The position numbers and the translations under genes are program-made. Under the pieces are notes generated by a model. The model was not told the origin of the DNA and made no database searches. It worked only from the letters and a program-made list of their open reading frames with translations. A stretch of 64,000 bases of DNA from Halalkalibacter alkalisediminis (lineage in GTDB: Bacteria > Bacillota > Bacilli > Bacillales > Bacillaceae_D). Positions 46,095-55,846 of this stretch are shown here, one piece after another (the stretch's first letter is position 1; the number at the start of each line of letters is the position of its first letter). The stretch is from assembly GCF_028610705.1 (NCBI RefSeq), contig NZ_JAQQWT010000013.1, forward strand, positions 39,273 to 103,272, given 5' to 3'.

Positions 46095-48647
46095 TTGAAT
46101 CGATTAAAACAAACAGTTGCTGCGGTAATGGCTGGTGTAATGATTTTAAGTCAACCATCATTTCTATCTGGCAGCGTTTTAGCAAATGAGACAAAACCTC
46201 TTATTGAAAATGTGACAACAGATAAAGCCATGTATAATCCAGGAGACCATGTTGAAATTCGGATTGATTTAGAAAATAAAACGAGGAATGACTTTACGGG
46301 GACAGTTGAGATCAACGCAACGCATCTAGAACAACAAGTTGGATCAACCATTGAACAATCATTTTCCTTAGCAAACAATGAAGAAGATCGTATAATCGTA
46401 AACTGGGAAGCGCCGTCAACAGATTTTAAAGGATATTTAATTGAAGTAGATATTAAAGATTCATCTAATAATCTGATAGATTCAGACACGGTGGGTGTAG
46501 ATGTTTCATCATCCTGGACCAAGTTCCCGCGTTATGGTTATGTTTGGGATTTTACAGAGGACGTTGATGCTGCACAACGAATTGAAAAACTTAAAGATTA
46601 CCATATTAATGCATTACAATATTATGATTGGAAATATCGTCATCACAAGCCCATCCCAGATGATAACAGAGAATTTTGGTTGGATTGGACGGGCAGAGAA
46701 ATTCATGCTGATTCCATTCGCCGTTATATTTCGGAAGCCCAGAATAATAATATGGTCAATATGGCTTATAACATGGCATATGCTGCAGTCTCAGGCTATG
46801 AAGACGATGGTGTAAAGCAAGACTGGGCTTTATATTACTCTGATAACAATCTGAGCGGAGAAGGGCATTTCAAATTTAAAATGATGGATGAAACCCCAAC
46901 TGGAATTACTCATTTATACTTTTTTGATATGAGCAACCCTGAGTGGCAAGAGTATATTTTTGCTGAAATTAATAACATGTTTGACTCATTTGAATTTGAT
47001 GGCTGGCACTCTGACACAGTTGGTGAATGGGGCGAGATGCAAACAGCTGATGGCAGAACGCTCTATGTAAAAGATACGTATACAGAATTCCTTAATAATG
47101 CTAAGGAAGCAATTGGAGATAAATACTTAGTTTTCAACCCGGTTGGAGCTCAAGGAATTGAAAATGTTAATATAAGCAAGGTTGATGTTCTTTATACAGA
47201 AATGTGGCCATGGGATAGAGACAGAGATGGTGAGCTTTACGATTCTTATTACTCTTTGAAGAAAGCCATTGAGAGAGCAAGAGAAGAGAGCGGCGGGAAA
47301 TCTTTAGTCATTCCGGCATATATGAGCTATGATTACGGCGAAGCGAATCCAGGGAGCCCGTTTAATGCATCAGCTGTTCTATTGACTGGTGCGTCAGTAT
47401 ATGCAGCAGGAGGTTCTCGTATTGAGCTTGGTGACAATGGAAATATGTTAAGCAACGAATATTTTCCAGCTCAACATTTATATATGACAGAAGAATTAGA
47501 GCAACGCATGACTAAACAATATGATTTCATTGTTGCCTATCAAAATTTACTGCGTGACGGGCAAACCGAAACAAACAATCGAATTGAAGTGATAGATTTT
47601 GAGAATACTCCATATGGTGATCCTAACACGGTTTGGACTTATGGCAAAAAAGATGGTGATTATGAGATTATACAAATGATCAACTTATTAGGTGTTAGTA
47701 AAAATGATTGGCGAGCAAATGAAGGTCAAAAAGACACACCAGAAAAAATCACTAATTTTGATCTGAAATACTATTACTCAGATGAAATAAATTCTGTTTG
47801 GCTGGCATCACCAGATAAAGATGGCGGTCGTTCCGAACAATTATCTTTTACAAAGAGCCGTGATGAATATGGTAAATATATTAGCATTACCGTACCATCT
47901 TTAGAATATTGGAACCTGATTTACATGAGCAGTGATGATCCGATTGCAACTAGTAAGGCTGAATTAAATCAATTGGTGGAGCGTTTTATTGAAAGCGGTG
48001 ACTTGAATGGTCCGTTGGTGAAGCAGCTTACTAATTCATTTAAACAAGCAGAGCACCATTTAGAGAAAGGTTCTATTCAACAAGCTATAAAGTTTTTAGA
48101 AGACTATGTATCTCATCTATCTCGGAAATCAAATGAGCGAAACGTCTCACAGGAAGCAAAACAACCTTTAATGGAAATTATCGAAGCTTTGATTTCCTAC
48201 TTGAAAGCTGAAGAAGAAGAACTAACAATCCCAGCTGAAATTTTCAACGGTGGTTTTGAAAGAGGAGACCTCAGAGGTTGGGATATAACAGGCAGCAATG
48301 TTGGTGTCGATCATAATGATGTTTACAATGGTAACTATAAGGCTTATTTTTGGAGCAATAGGCCATATGAACAAAAAATAGAACAGGATCTTTCTCGAAT
48401 GGAAAATGGTTCGTACACAGTAACGGCAATGGTGAAGCAAAATACAGGTACACCAACATTAAGCAGAATGGAATTAACAGGTTTTGGCGGTGAAGCTGTT
48501 TATATTGATATTCCACATGGCAATGAGTATGTCAAAATCAGCGGAACTGTTGAGGTTACAAATGGACAGATAAATATAGCATTCTACCAGACTGCTGAGG
48601 GATCTGTAAATTTACAAATTGATGATGTTGTAATTGTTAAAAATTAG
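46095..48647 (+). CDS. Secreted GH66 dextranase / cycloisomaltooligosaccharide-type enzyme with C-terminal carbohydrate-binding module
   Basis: About 850 residues. Signal peptide (about 1-31, ending SVLA), an N-terminal Ig-like domain, then the GH66 barrel with nucleophile Asp307 in FDGWHSD and acid/base Glu369 in YTEMW, a C-terminal beta domain, a helical linker (about 620-715), and a jelly-roll carbohydrate-binding domain starting NGGFERGDLRGWD (about 720-850). No CBM35 insertion in the barrel is evident, which favours dextranase over cyclising enzyme. The TTG at 46095 has AAGGTG at 8 bases; a GTG at 46086 overlaps that site and is less likely. Confidence 0.88.
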   Translation: MNRLKQTVAAVMAGVMILSQPSFLSGSVLANETKPLIENVTTDKAMYNPGDHVEIRIDLENKTRNDFTGTVEINATHLEQQVGSTIEQSFSLANNEEDRIIVNWEAPSTDFKGYLIEVDIKDSSNNLIDSDTVGVDVSSSWTKFPRYGYVWDFTEDVDAAQRIEKLKDYHINALQYYDWKYRHHKPIPDDNREFWLDWTGREIHADSIRRYISEAQNNNMVNMAYNMAYAAVSGYEDDGVKQDWALYYSDNNLSGEGHFKFKMMDETPTGITHLYFFDMSNPEWQEYIFAEINNMFDSFEFDGWHSDTVGEWGEMQTADGRTLYVKDTYTEFLNNAKEAIGDKYLVFNPVGAQGIENVNISKVDVLYTEMWPWDRDRDGELYDSYYSLKKAIERAREESGGKSLVIPAYMSYDYGEANPGSPFNASAVLLTGASVYAAGGSRIELGDNGNMLSNEYFPAQHLYMTEELEQRMTKQYDFIVAYQNLLRDGQTETNNRIEVIDFENTPYGDPNTVWTYGKKDGDYEIIQMINLLGVSKNDWRANEGQKDTPEKITNFDLKYYYSDEINSVWLASPDKDGGRSEQLSFTKSRDEYGKYISITVPSLEYWNLIYMSSDDPIATSKAELNQLVERFIESGDLNGPLVKQLTNSFKQAEHHLEKGSIQQAIKFLEDYVSHLSRKSNERNVSQEAKQPLMEIIEALISYLKAEEEELTIPAEIFNGGFERGDLRGWDITGSNVGVDHNDVYNGNYKAYFWSNRPYEQKIEQDLSRMENGSYTVTAMVKQNTGTPTLSRMELTGFGGEAVYIDIPHGNEYVKISGTVEVTNGQINIAFYQTAEGSVNLQIDDVVIVKN

Positions 48648-48670
48648 AGCAGAATAAATTATGTAACTTA

Positions 48671-48712
48671 AAGAGAGTCATGACTAGTTTCAAAGGGGTC
48701 GTGGCTCTTTTC
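48671..48712 (+). terminator. Terminator of the secreted GH66 gene
   Basis: GAG-A-GTCATGAC pairs with GTCGTGGCTC (wobbles) and is followed by TTTTCATTTTT. Confidence 0.65.
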
Positions 48713-48741
48713 ATTTTTAATGATGTTTAAACAAGATACTC

Positions 48742-48767
48742 AAAAAGTGTTTTTTATTACACTTTTT
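48742..48767 (+). terminator. Second hairpin downstream of the GH66 gene
   Basis: AAAAAGTGT pairs with ACACTTTTT around an 8-base loop. Confidence 0.55.
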
Positions 48768-48844
48768 ATATTAACAAAATGCACCCTTTCATTTATTGGT
48801 AAATTACGGATTTTAAATCGTAACTAAAGCCACCTTCATAGTAA

Positions 48845-48872
48845 TGTAAACGGTTCCTTGTTAACGCTTTCC
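48845..48872 (+). promoter_or_regulatory. Two back-to-back cre-like sites before the dextran transporter operon
   Basis: TGTAAACGGTTCCT (48845–48858) and TGTTAACGCTTTCC (48859–48872) each match TGWAANCGNTNWCA at 12 of 14 positions and lie directly next to each other, 44 bases before the binding-protein gene. Confidence 0.5.
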
Positions 48873-48915
48873 GATAGATAATAAGCATGTACTTATAAAA
48901 CAAGGGGGAAGTAAA

Positions 48916-50208
48916 ATGAGAAAATTAAAAACATCTTTATTGTTATCAATGCTAGTTTTTCTTATTGTTGTAAGCGCTGCATGTTCATCAAGCGATGATA
49001 CTTCAAGTAATAATGATGGGTCAGGCAAGCAAGATAAAGTAGTGCTTGATTACTGGCACACATATGGAGAACAGGAAGAAAAAGTATTAGTTGAAGAGAT
49101 TAAGCCAGCGTTTGAGGAAGAACATCCTCATATTGAATTAAAGCTTACTAGGCAGCCTCACGAAGGGCTAAAGCAACAAGTCATCGCTGGTGTGGCTGGT
49201 AATGCAGCACCTGATTTAATGAGAATGGACATTGTTTGGACATCTGAATTTGCTCAGTTAAACGCTTTAGCGGAAGTAAGTAGTTTTGATGGTTTTGAAG
49301 AAGTGGAAAATCAATTGTTTGATGCACCAATGTCAACAAACTTCTATGATGGTGGTTATTACGGATTACCAATAAACACAAATACAAAAGTAGCAATCTA
49401 TAACAAAGAAGTACTTGAAAAAGCAGGTTTAAGTGAACCGCCAACAACAATGGAAGAGTTGGAAGATGCTGCTCGTAAAGCCGTTGGGGCAGGAGCAGCT
49501 GGGGGAATTTCAATTGTTGGAGTAGGTCAAACTTGGGATTACCTTCCATATTTTTGGAGTTTAGGTGGAAGGTTAACAGATGATGAATTTACACAGTTTG
49601 AAGGACATTTAAATAGTGTTGAAAGTTTACAGGCTTTAGAAACAATCGTCCGTTGGAATGAAGAGGGATTAATTAGTCCAACCATGCTTGGAGGTCAACC
49701 GGGAACTTGGGAAGGAATTGACAGAGGCGAGTATTTGATGATTGATGATGGACCATGGTTCTTCAGCATTTTGATGAATGAAGAAGGCAAAATAAGTCCG
49801 CTAGATTATAGTGTATGGGCACCAATCCCTGAAGGTGTGAATGGAAGTCGTTCAGTAATTGGTGGAGAGAACCTAGTTATCTTTGAGAGTTCCAAAAATA
49901 AAGAGGCTGCATGGAAATTTGCTAAGTGGATGACAGGAGAAAAGGCACAAAAGATTATGGGAGTTGGTACTGGCTTAATCCCGACAAACATGGCGGCAGC
50001 ACAAGACCCAGAGTTCTTAGAATTACCATTTATTGAAGCATATGTTGAACAGCTCAAAACAGCACTGCCTCGTACCCCATTACCACAATGGTCTGAGGTT
50101 GAACAAGTTATTACATTAAATATTGAAAAAGTTCTTCGTGGTGAAATGGATGCTAAAGAAGCACTAGATGATGCTGCGAAAAAATCTGATAACATTATTA
50201 ACAAATAA
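48916..50208 (+). CDS. MalE-like sugar-binding lipoprotein (dextran locus)
   Basis: 430 residues. Lipoprotein signal with Cys after VVSAA, then a family 1 binding protein (LDYWHTYGEQEEKVL, APDLMRMDIVWTSEFAQL, YYGLPINTNTKVAIYNKE, GGENLVIFESSKNKEAAWKFAKWM). Expected ligand is isomalto-oligosaccharide from dextran, inferred from neighbours. AAGGGGG upstream. Homologous to the protein encoded at 57387. Confidence 0.92.
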   Translation: MRKLKTSLLLSMLVFLIVVSAACSSSDDTSSNNDGSGKQDKVVLDYWHTYGEQEEKVLVEEIKPAFEEEHPHIELKLTRQPHEGLKQQVIAGVAGNAAPDLMRMDIVWTSEFAQLNALAEVSSFDGFEEVENQLFDAPMSTNFYDGGYYGLPINTNTKVAIYNKEVLEKAGLSEPPTTMEELEDAARKAVGAGAAGGISIVGVGQTWDYLPYFWSLGGRLTDDEFTQFEGHLNSVESLQALETIVRWNEEGLISPTMLGGQPGTWEGIDRGEYLMIDDGPWFFSILMNEEGKISPLDYSVWAPIPEGVNGSRSVIGGENLVIFESSKNKEAAWKFAKWMTGEKAQKIMGVGTGLIPTNMAAAQDPEFLELPFIEAYVEQLKTALPRTPLPQWSEVEQVITLNIEKVLRGEMDAKEALDDAAKKSDNIINK

Positions 50209-50220
50209 AATGAACAGTCA

Positions 50221-50254
50221 AAAGAACACTTCAAGACGATTTGAAGTGTTCTTT
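50221..50254 (+). terminator. Intra-operon attenuating hairpin between binding protein and permeases
   Basis: AAAGAACACTTCAA pairs with TTGAAGTGTTCTTT around a 5-base loop. Likely reduces read-through so that the binding protein is made in excess over the permeases. Confidence 0.7.
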
Positions 50255-50286
50255 CACCAAAGTGATTGCCTAAAGGGGTGAAAAAA

Positions 50287-51246
50287 TTGAGTCAACTAGA
50301 TGTTCAGGTTCAGACAGGGCAGAAGAAGCCGAAGAAAAAGGAAAGAGTTAGCCTGAAAAAAGGGTTACAGCAATGGAAGGAAGTCTTTCCCTTCATCATA
50401 TTAGGCTTAATTGGAACAGGGGTATTCGTCATTTATCCATTATTTAAAGGGATCATTATGAGTTTTCAAGATTACAACATTATGCCAGGAGCAGAAAGCC
50501 CATGGGTAGGGTTTGATAATTATACCCGTGCATTTGAAGATCAAAAATTTGGCTATGCTGTTCGAAATACCTTTCTAAATACAATCGTGACAGTACCAAT
50601 CAATTGGTTTTTAGGGATCTTTTTTGCTGTATTAATTAATCTTCAATTTATCAAATACAAAATTACATTTAGAACCTTATACTATTTACCAATTATTACG
50701 TCTTGGATTGTAGTTGCTTTTCTATTCCGTTATTTATTCGCTTCAGGTGAAGGTGGCTTTATTAATTACGTCCTTTATACACAGTTAGGAATGATCGATC
50801 AACCCATTAACTGGCTGCAGAATCAATGGACAGCTATGTTTGTCATTTGGGCGTTTCATATTTGGAAAACAGTAGGATGGACAGTCGTTATTTATTTAGC
50901 TGCATTACAAGGCATACCAAAGTCTTTATATGAAGCAGCAACCATTGACGGGGCAAATGGTGTGAAGATGTTTCGCTATATTACGATCCCAATGCTTGCA
51001 CCGATCACGATATTCGTTGTAATTCAATTGGTTATGGGTGCTTTTAACATCTTCCCGCAAGTGTATTTCTTGACTGGTGGGGGACCAATGAATCAAACAG
51101 AAGTTATCCAGAGTATGATTTATACAGAAGCTTTTAATAACATGAACTTTGGTTATTCCTCAGCACTTGGGGTCATGATGGGATTAACGATTTTTATCAT
51201 TACTTGGAGTCAGCAAAAGAAAATCGGGAAGCAGAAGTTCTATTAA
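50287..51246 (+). CDS. MalF-like ABC permease (dextran locus)
   Basis: About 319 residues with a basic N-terminus, six membrane helices, and EAA loop GIPKSLYEAATIDGANGVKMFRYITIPML. The TTG at 50287 has AAAGGGGTG six bases upstream; the TTG at 50266 lies before that site. Forms the transport channel with the next gene. Confidence 0.92.
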   Translation: MSQLDVQVQTGQKKPKKKERVSLKKGLQQWKEVFPFIILGLIGTGVFVIYPLFKGIIMSFQDYNIMPGAESPWVGFDNYTRAFEDQKFGYAVRNTFLNTIVTVPINWFLGIFFAVLINLQFIKYKITFRTLYYLPIITSWIVVAFLFRYLFASGEGGFINYVLYTQLGMIDQPINWLQNQWTAMFVIWAFHIWKTVGWTVVIYLAALQGIPKSLYEAATIDGANGVKMFRYITIPMLAPITIFVVIQLVMGAFNIFPQVYFLTGGGPMNQTEVIQSMIYTEAFNNMNFGYSSALGVMMGLTIFIITWSQQKKIGKQKFY

Positions 51247-51271
51247 ATTTAATAGGTTAGGAGGGAGAGCT

Positions 51272-52111
51272 ATGAAAAATAAATCAGAGTTATTTTGGAA
51301 AATTGTCGTATATGCAATTCTGATTCTTGGTGTTATTGCGTTTGTATTCCCCTTTATTTATATGATTTTAACGACTTTTTTAAAGGGAGCCTACTCATTA
51401 CCAAGGCCGAATGAAGTATTGGCAGCAAGACCGAATTTTGATAACTATGTTGAAGTGTGGACTGGATACAACTTTTATCGATATTTCTTAAACAGCATAT
51501 TGGTAGCGGGTGTTGCAATGGTTGGAGGTCTGCTATTAGGAGCAATGAGTGCCTATGCATTTGTTCGTTTTGAGTTTCCTTTTAAAGAGTTTATATTTAG
51601 AAGCTTCTTATTTACGATGATGATTCCACTTGTATTAGCGATTGTGCCGCAATTTACAGTCATTAATAGTCTTGGATTAGTTAATACGTATCTAGGATTG
51701 TGGTTAATTTACATTGGTGGTGGAGTAGTAGGATCAACTTTCTTCTTACGAGGATTCTTTGAGACGATTCCTAAAGATTTAGAAGAGTCTATTTTAATAG
51801 ATGGTGGGGGGAATTGGAGGATTTTCTGGCACATCTATTTACCGCTATCAAAGCCAGCATTAGGTACAATGGCCATTTTCGCCTTCTCGGGAACATGGGA
51901 TGAATATTTTGTTGCCTTAACCATTATTAAAGATGAAGCGATGCGAACGTTACCAATTGCATTAATGATGTTCCAAGGACAACATGCAAGTAACTGGTCA
52001 TTAGTTTTCGCAGCATCGATTATCGCAATTTTACCGGTAATCGTCATATATATTATTTTCCAAAAGAAATTTGTCAAAGGTGGAGAATCAGAGGGAGCTG
52101 TTAAAGGCTAG
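51272..52111 (+). CDS. MalG-like ABC permease (dextran locus)
   Basis: 279 residues, six membrane helices, EAA loop IPKDLEESILIDGGGNWRIFWHIYLPLSKP. Preceded by TAGGAGGGAG. It partners the MalF-like permease; no ATPase follows. Confidence 0.93.
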   Translation: MKNKSELFWKIVVYAILILGVIAFVFPFIYMILTTFLKGAYSLPRPNEVLAARPNFDNYVEVWTGYNFYRYFLNSILVAGVAMVGGLLLGAMSAYAFVRFEFPFKEFIFRSFLFTMMIPLVLAIVPQFTVINSLGLVNTYLGLWLIYIGGGVVGSTFFLRGFFETIPKDLEESILIDGGGNWRIFWHIYLPLSKPALGTMAIFAFSGTWDEYFVALTIIKDEAMRTLPIALMMFQGQHASNWSLVFAASIIAILPVIVIYIIFQKKFVKGGESEGAVKG

Positions 52112-52147
52112 AGCATCCTTTAACAAATTAAAAGAGTAGGTGGTTGA

Positions 52148-53974
52148 ATGATAAATCCTATAACATATAAATTAATAATCGTTATGGTAGTCGCAGTCAT
52201 AATCATATCGGGGTGTTTTGCGTCCGAGCAGTCTGGTGCACTTTATGAATCTGAGACACTTGAACAAGGCACATGGATAGATGAGATTTCTACTAATCTA
52301 GCGGCTTATCACCCGGGATATCCCGTTACCTTTTCCCTTACGTTACATGAAGAGATAACAGACGGTAGTTTGCTTTTGTACTATAAGCATTTAGATCATC
52401 TTGTTTATGAAGAAGAAATAGATCTAACAGACGAGCAACAAATGACATGGGAGTGGCTTCCTGAAGATCAAGACTTCACAGGATATATGGTTGAAGTCTT
52501 TCTGAAGAATGGTAAGGACGTTGTAGATCATGTGAATATTGCTGTAGATGTTTCCTCTGATTGGAGTAAATTTCCGAGATATGGCTATTTGGCTGATTTT
52601 TATGAAATAGCAGAGGAAGACCAACAAGCTGTCATTGATAGGCTTAACCGTTTTCATATAAATGGTTTGCAATTTTACGATTGGCAAGATATGCATGAAA
52701 ATCCATTACCAATGGAAAACGAAGAACCTGCTTCGCAATGGTATGATATCGCAAATCGGATTGTGAAGTTAGAAACAGTAGAAACTTATATTAAACTTGC
52801 TCATGAGAAGAATATGAGAGCTATGAACTATAACTTGTTATTTGGAGCGAGTAGACATTTTGAAGAGGAAGGAGTTAAGAGAGAATGGGCCCTTTTTAAG
52901 GATTCTGCTGCAGAAGAACAGGATGTACATCCTCTTCCTACTGCATGGAAATCCGATATTTTCTTATTTGATCCGTCAAATGCTAAATGGCAAGAGTTTC
53001 TTTTTGAGAAAGAAAAACTTGTTTTTGAACATTTACCATTTGATGGATGGCATGTTGACCAACTAGGGGATCGATCTAAAGTATGGAATCCGGAAACGGA
53101 ACAAGTTGAGAATTCTCCATTATGGAATGCCAAAGGGGACGTTGTTGACCTTGCTGAAACTTACCGACCTTTTATCGAAAATGCCAAAGAAGCTTTACAA
53201 GTTGATTTTGTGCTTAATGCTGTTTCACAGTATGGACAAGAAGAAATTGCTAAGTCACCTGTGAACTTCTTATATACAGAGTCTTGGGATCAACCACTGT
53301 ACCAAGATCTAAAAGAAATTATTGATGATAATTGGACGTACAGCAATGGAGAATTACAAACAGTGCTTGCGGCGTACATGAATTATGATCTGGCTAATTC
53401 TTTAGGTGAATTTAATGCACCGGGAGTCTTGTTAACCGATGCTGTCATATTTGCTTCAGGTGGAGCTCACATCGAGCTAGGTGAAAATATGTTAGCAAAA
53501 GAATACTTTCCTAACAAATCATTAAAAATTACAGACGAATTAAACGAACAATTAATTCGTTATTATGATTTTACTGTTGCATACCAAAATCTTTTACGTG
53601 ATGGGGCAGAGGAAGTAGAAAGTACTGTTTCATCTACAAGTGAGATTCCTATTTCGAGTGAGGCAGAAGAAGGAGCTGTTTGGACTTTTACGAAAGAAAA
53701 AGATCACAAAAATATGATCCATTTTATAAATTTCACTGAAGCTACTTCGATGGAATGGAAGGACCGAATGGGTGAACAGCCTGAACCAGAGTTAAAAGAA
53801 GATGTATCAATAGTTGTCAAAGCGGAGAAAGAAGTTTCGAAAGTATGGACGGCATCACCAGACGCATACCATGGATCAACTGTTGAATTGGATTTCGAGC
53901 AAGAGGGTGACGAGCTTTCATTAACAATGCCTTCCTTAAAATATTGGAATATGGTAGTGATTGAGTACAAGTAG
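52148..53974 (+). CDS. GH66 lipoprotein, dextranase-type, core domains only
   Basis: 608 residues. Lipoprotein signal ending IIISGCFAS, N-terminal Ig-like domain, then a GH66 barrel with nucleophile Asp304 in FDGWHVD and acid/base Glu378 in YTESW. A beta domain ends the protein. Compared with the secreted GH66 gene upstream, it lacks the helical linker and the carbohydrate-binding module. Membrane tethering next to the binding protein suggests it trims long isomalto-oligosaccharides at the cell surface before import; the CITase-type cyclising activity cannot be excluded. ATG 36 bases after malG with AGAGTAGGTGG. Confidence 0.9.
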   Translation: MINPITYKLIIVMVVAVIIISGCFASEQSGALYESETLEQGTWIDEISTNLAAYHPGYPVTFSLTLHEEITDGSLLLYYKHLDHLVYEEEIDLTDEQQMTWEWLPEDQDFTGYMVEVFLKNGKDVVDHVNIAVDVSSDWSKFPRYGYLADFYEIAEEDQQAVIDRLNRFHINGLQFYDWQDMHENPLPMENEEPASQWYDIANRIVKLETVETYIKLAHEKNMRAMNYNLLFGASRHFEEEGVKREWALFKDSAAEEQDVHPLPTAWKSDIFLFDPSNAKWQEFLFEKEKLVFEHLPFDGWHVDQLGDRSKVWNPETEQVENSPLWNAKGDVVDLAETYRPFIENAKEALQVDFVLNAVSQYGQEEIAKSPVNFLYTESWDQPLYQDLKEIIDDNWTYSNGELQTVLAAYMNYDLANSLGEFNAPGVLLTDAVIFASGGAHIELGENMLAKEYFPNKSLKITDELNEQLIRYYDFTVAYQNLLRDGAEEVESTVSSTSEIPISSEAEEGAVWTFTKEKDHKNMIHFINFTEATSMEWKDRMGEQPEPELKEDVSIVVKAEKEVSKVWTASPDAYHGSTVELDFEQEGDELSLTMPSLKYWNMVVIEYK

Positions 53975-54046
53975 TAATTTGCTTAAAGCATAAAGAGAAA
54001 GATATGATGGTACCAAGAAATAACGGATGTAAAGAGGGATTAAACA

Positions 54047-55846
54047 ATGACCAATCAAAACATGAATAAAAATCGATTTGCTACAAAAGTAGTCATTGTT
54101 ATTTTGATTGCTAGTTTAATCCCGACTTTATTTACTAGCATATTCTTTTATGTATCATCCTCAAACATTATTAAAGAAAATGTTAGGGAATCGTCCTTAC
54201 AGATTACTCGCCAAGCTGCAGATTCATTGTCTTTTGCGCTATCAACGGGTAGTGATATGTCAGATTTGATCTATAGTAATGAGAGACTGCAGGATATAGT
54301 GAAACAAGATTTAAATCAAGAGCTTACTTTTGATGAAAGGCAACAAAATAATCACCATATGGTTTCTTTTTTAAACTCTAATATGTATGCAAGTTCATTT
54401 GTACACATGATTTACGTATTGAAAGATGAAGGAAGAAGTTGGGGAAGTGGGACTTTTTCAGAGGTGAAATTTAATAAATATAACTTGGAGGAACTTGATT
54501 GGGTAAACGAAGCAGTTGAACGAGATGGTGAGTTATTTTGGCAAGGACTCCAATACGACCCATTCAGTGGTGCTGGTGAAAATATAGAATTAGTTTTGCC
54601 TGTTAGTCGGGTAATGAAAGATTTTAACCATTTAAATAATATCGCTTTTATTCAAGTATTGCTTGATGGATCAGCGATTCTAGACAAAATTAATCAGATT
54701 AAATTAGGGAAAACAGGTCGTTTTTTTGTCGTAGATGAACAAGGAAGAATCATGATTGATTCTGATATTAACAAGATTAATGATCCTATTAAAAATTCAA
54801 CGTTATCTGATCACGTTATTAAATGGAATGAATTAGAGTTTGAATTTCAGGAAGATGGAATCGATTACTACGGCGTAAAACAACCTATTTCAAATGGTTG
54901 GACAATAGTAGGGGTTGTTCCAATTCATGAAATTACCGATCAATTACTTACTATACAAACAGTTGTTTTTCTAACCTCTCTCATATTTGGTGTGCTTGCG
55001 ATAATAATTGGAAACTTCTTCGCAAAGCGAGTGACTGATCCGATCAAAATTCTAACTGGCCAGATGAAACGCGTAGGTGAAGGAGATTTTCATGTTAGGA
55101 CAAGTGTTCAGACATCTGATGAAATTGGAGTCATGAGCTTAGAGTTTAATCGAATGCTTGAAAAAGTCGAGCAGTTAATGGATCAAGTGAACAAGGAGCA
55201 AATCCAAAAAAAGGAAGCGGAACTACGTGCGGTAAAACACAGGATTAATCCGCATTTTTTATTTAATACACTAAGTACAGTTAAATGGTTGCTGAATTTC
55301 AAGCAGGTTGAACGAGCAAACACAGCTTTATCTGCATTGACAAGATTACTAGAAGCAAATATGGGGAAAAATGGTACGTTTGTTACCATTAAAGATGAAG
55401 TTGACATTATTGAAAAGTTCATTGAAATCATGCAAATTCGTTATGAACAAACCTTTGCTCTAAAACTTAATATTGAACCTGAAATATATGAATATCTAAT
55501 TCCACAAATGCTATTACAACCTATTGTTGAAAACGCCATTTTCCATGGAATTGTTCCAACAGGTAAGGAAGGAACCATAGGAATAATCGGAATAAGGAAA
55601 GACGCTGGAGTCGAAATTACGGTACGTGACAACGGCCGTGGAATGGAAGAAGTAACACTAAATCAAATTAGACATGTAACATTAACACCTAATACATCTC
55701 TTGGAATTGGATTACTCCATGTGTTTGATTCAGTTAACCTTTATTTTGCACCCAATTCAACAGTAGAGATTTACAGTGATCCTAATGGTACGGCAGTAAA
55801 ACTGAATTTAAAACCGAAGGACTTAAGAGGTGAAACTCATGTATAA
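54047..55846 (+). CDS. YesM-family sensor histidine kinase (dextran locus)
   Basis: 599 residues. Membrane helix (about 15-37), Cache-type extracytoplasmic sensor (about 40-300), second helix (about 305-325), HAMP, and the LytS/YesM kinase with phospho-acceptor His in HRINPHFLFNTLS and ATPase motifs LQPIVENAIFHGI and DNGRGMEE. All expected residues are intact. Overlaps the regulator gene by 8 bases. Confidence 0.93.
   Translation: MTNQNMNKNRFATKVVIVILIASLIPTLFTSIFFYVSSSNIIKENVRESSLQITRQAADSLSFALSTGSDMSDLIYSNERLQDIVKQDLNQELTFDERQQNNHHMVSFLNSNMYASSFVHMIYVLKDEGRSWGSGTFSEVKFNKYNLEELDWVNEAVERDGELFWQGLQYDPFSGAGENIELVLPVSRVMKDFNHLNNIAFIQVLLDGSAILDKINQIKLGKTGRFFVVDEQGRIMIDSDINKINDPIKNSTLSDHVIKWNELEFEFQEDGIDYYGVKQPISNGWTIVGVVPIHEITDQLLTIQTVVFLTSLIFGVLAIIIGNFFAKRVTDPIKILTGQMKRVGEGDFHVRTSVQTSDEIGVMSLEFNRMLEKVEQLMDQVNKEQIQKKEAELRAVKHRINPHFLFNTLSTVKWLLNFKQVERANTALSALTRLLEANMGKNGTFVTIKDEVDIIEKFIEIMQIRYEQTFALKLNIEPEIYEYLIPQMLLQPIVENAIFHGIVPTGKEGTIGIIGIRKDAGVEITVRDNGRGMEEVTLNQIRHVTLTPNTSLGIGLLHVFDSVNLYFAPNSTVEIYSDPNGTAVKLNLKPKDLRGETHV

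Noticed and set aside
48220..48520. Two minus-strand ORFs over the GH66 carbohydrate-binding module
   Set aside because: They are shadow frames of an intact, domain-bearing gene and rich in Tyr, Cys and His as expected of antisense reading.
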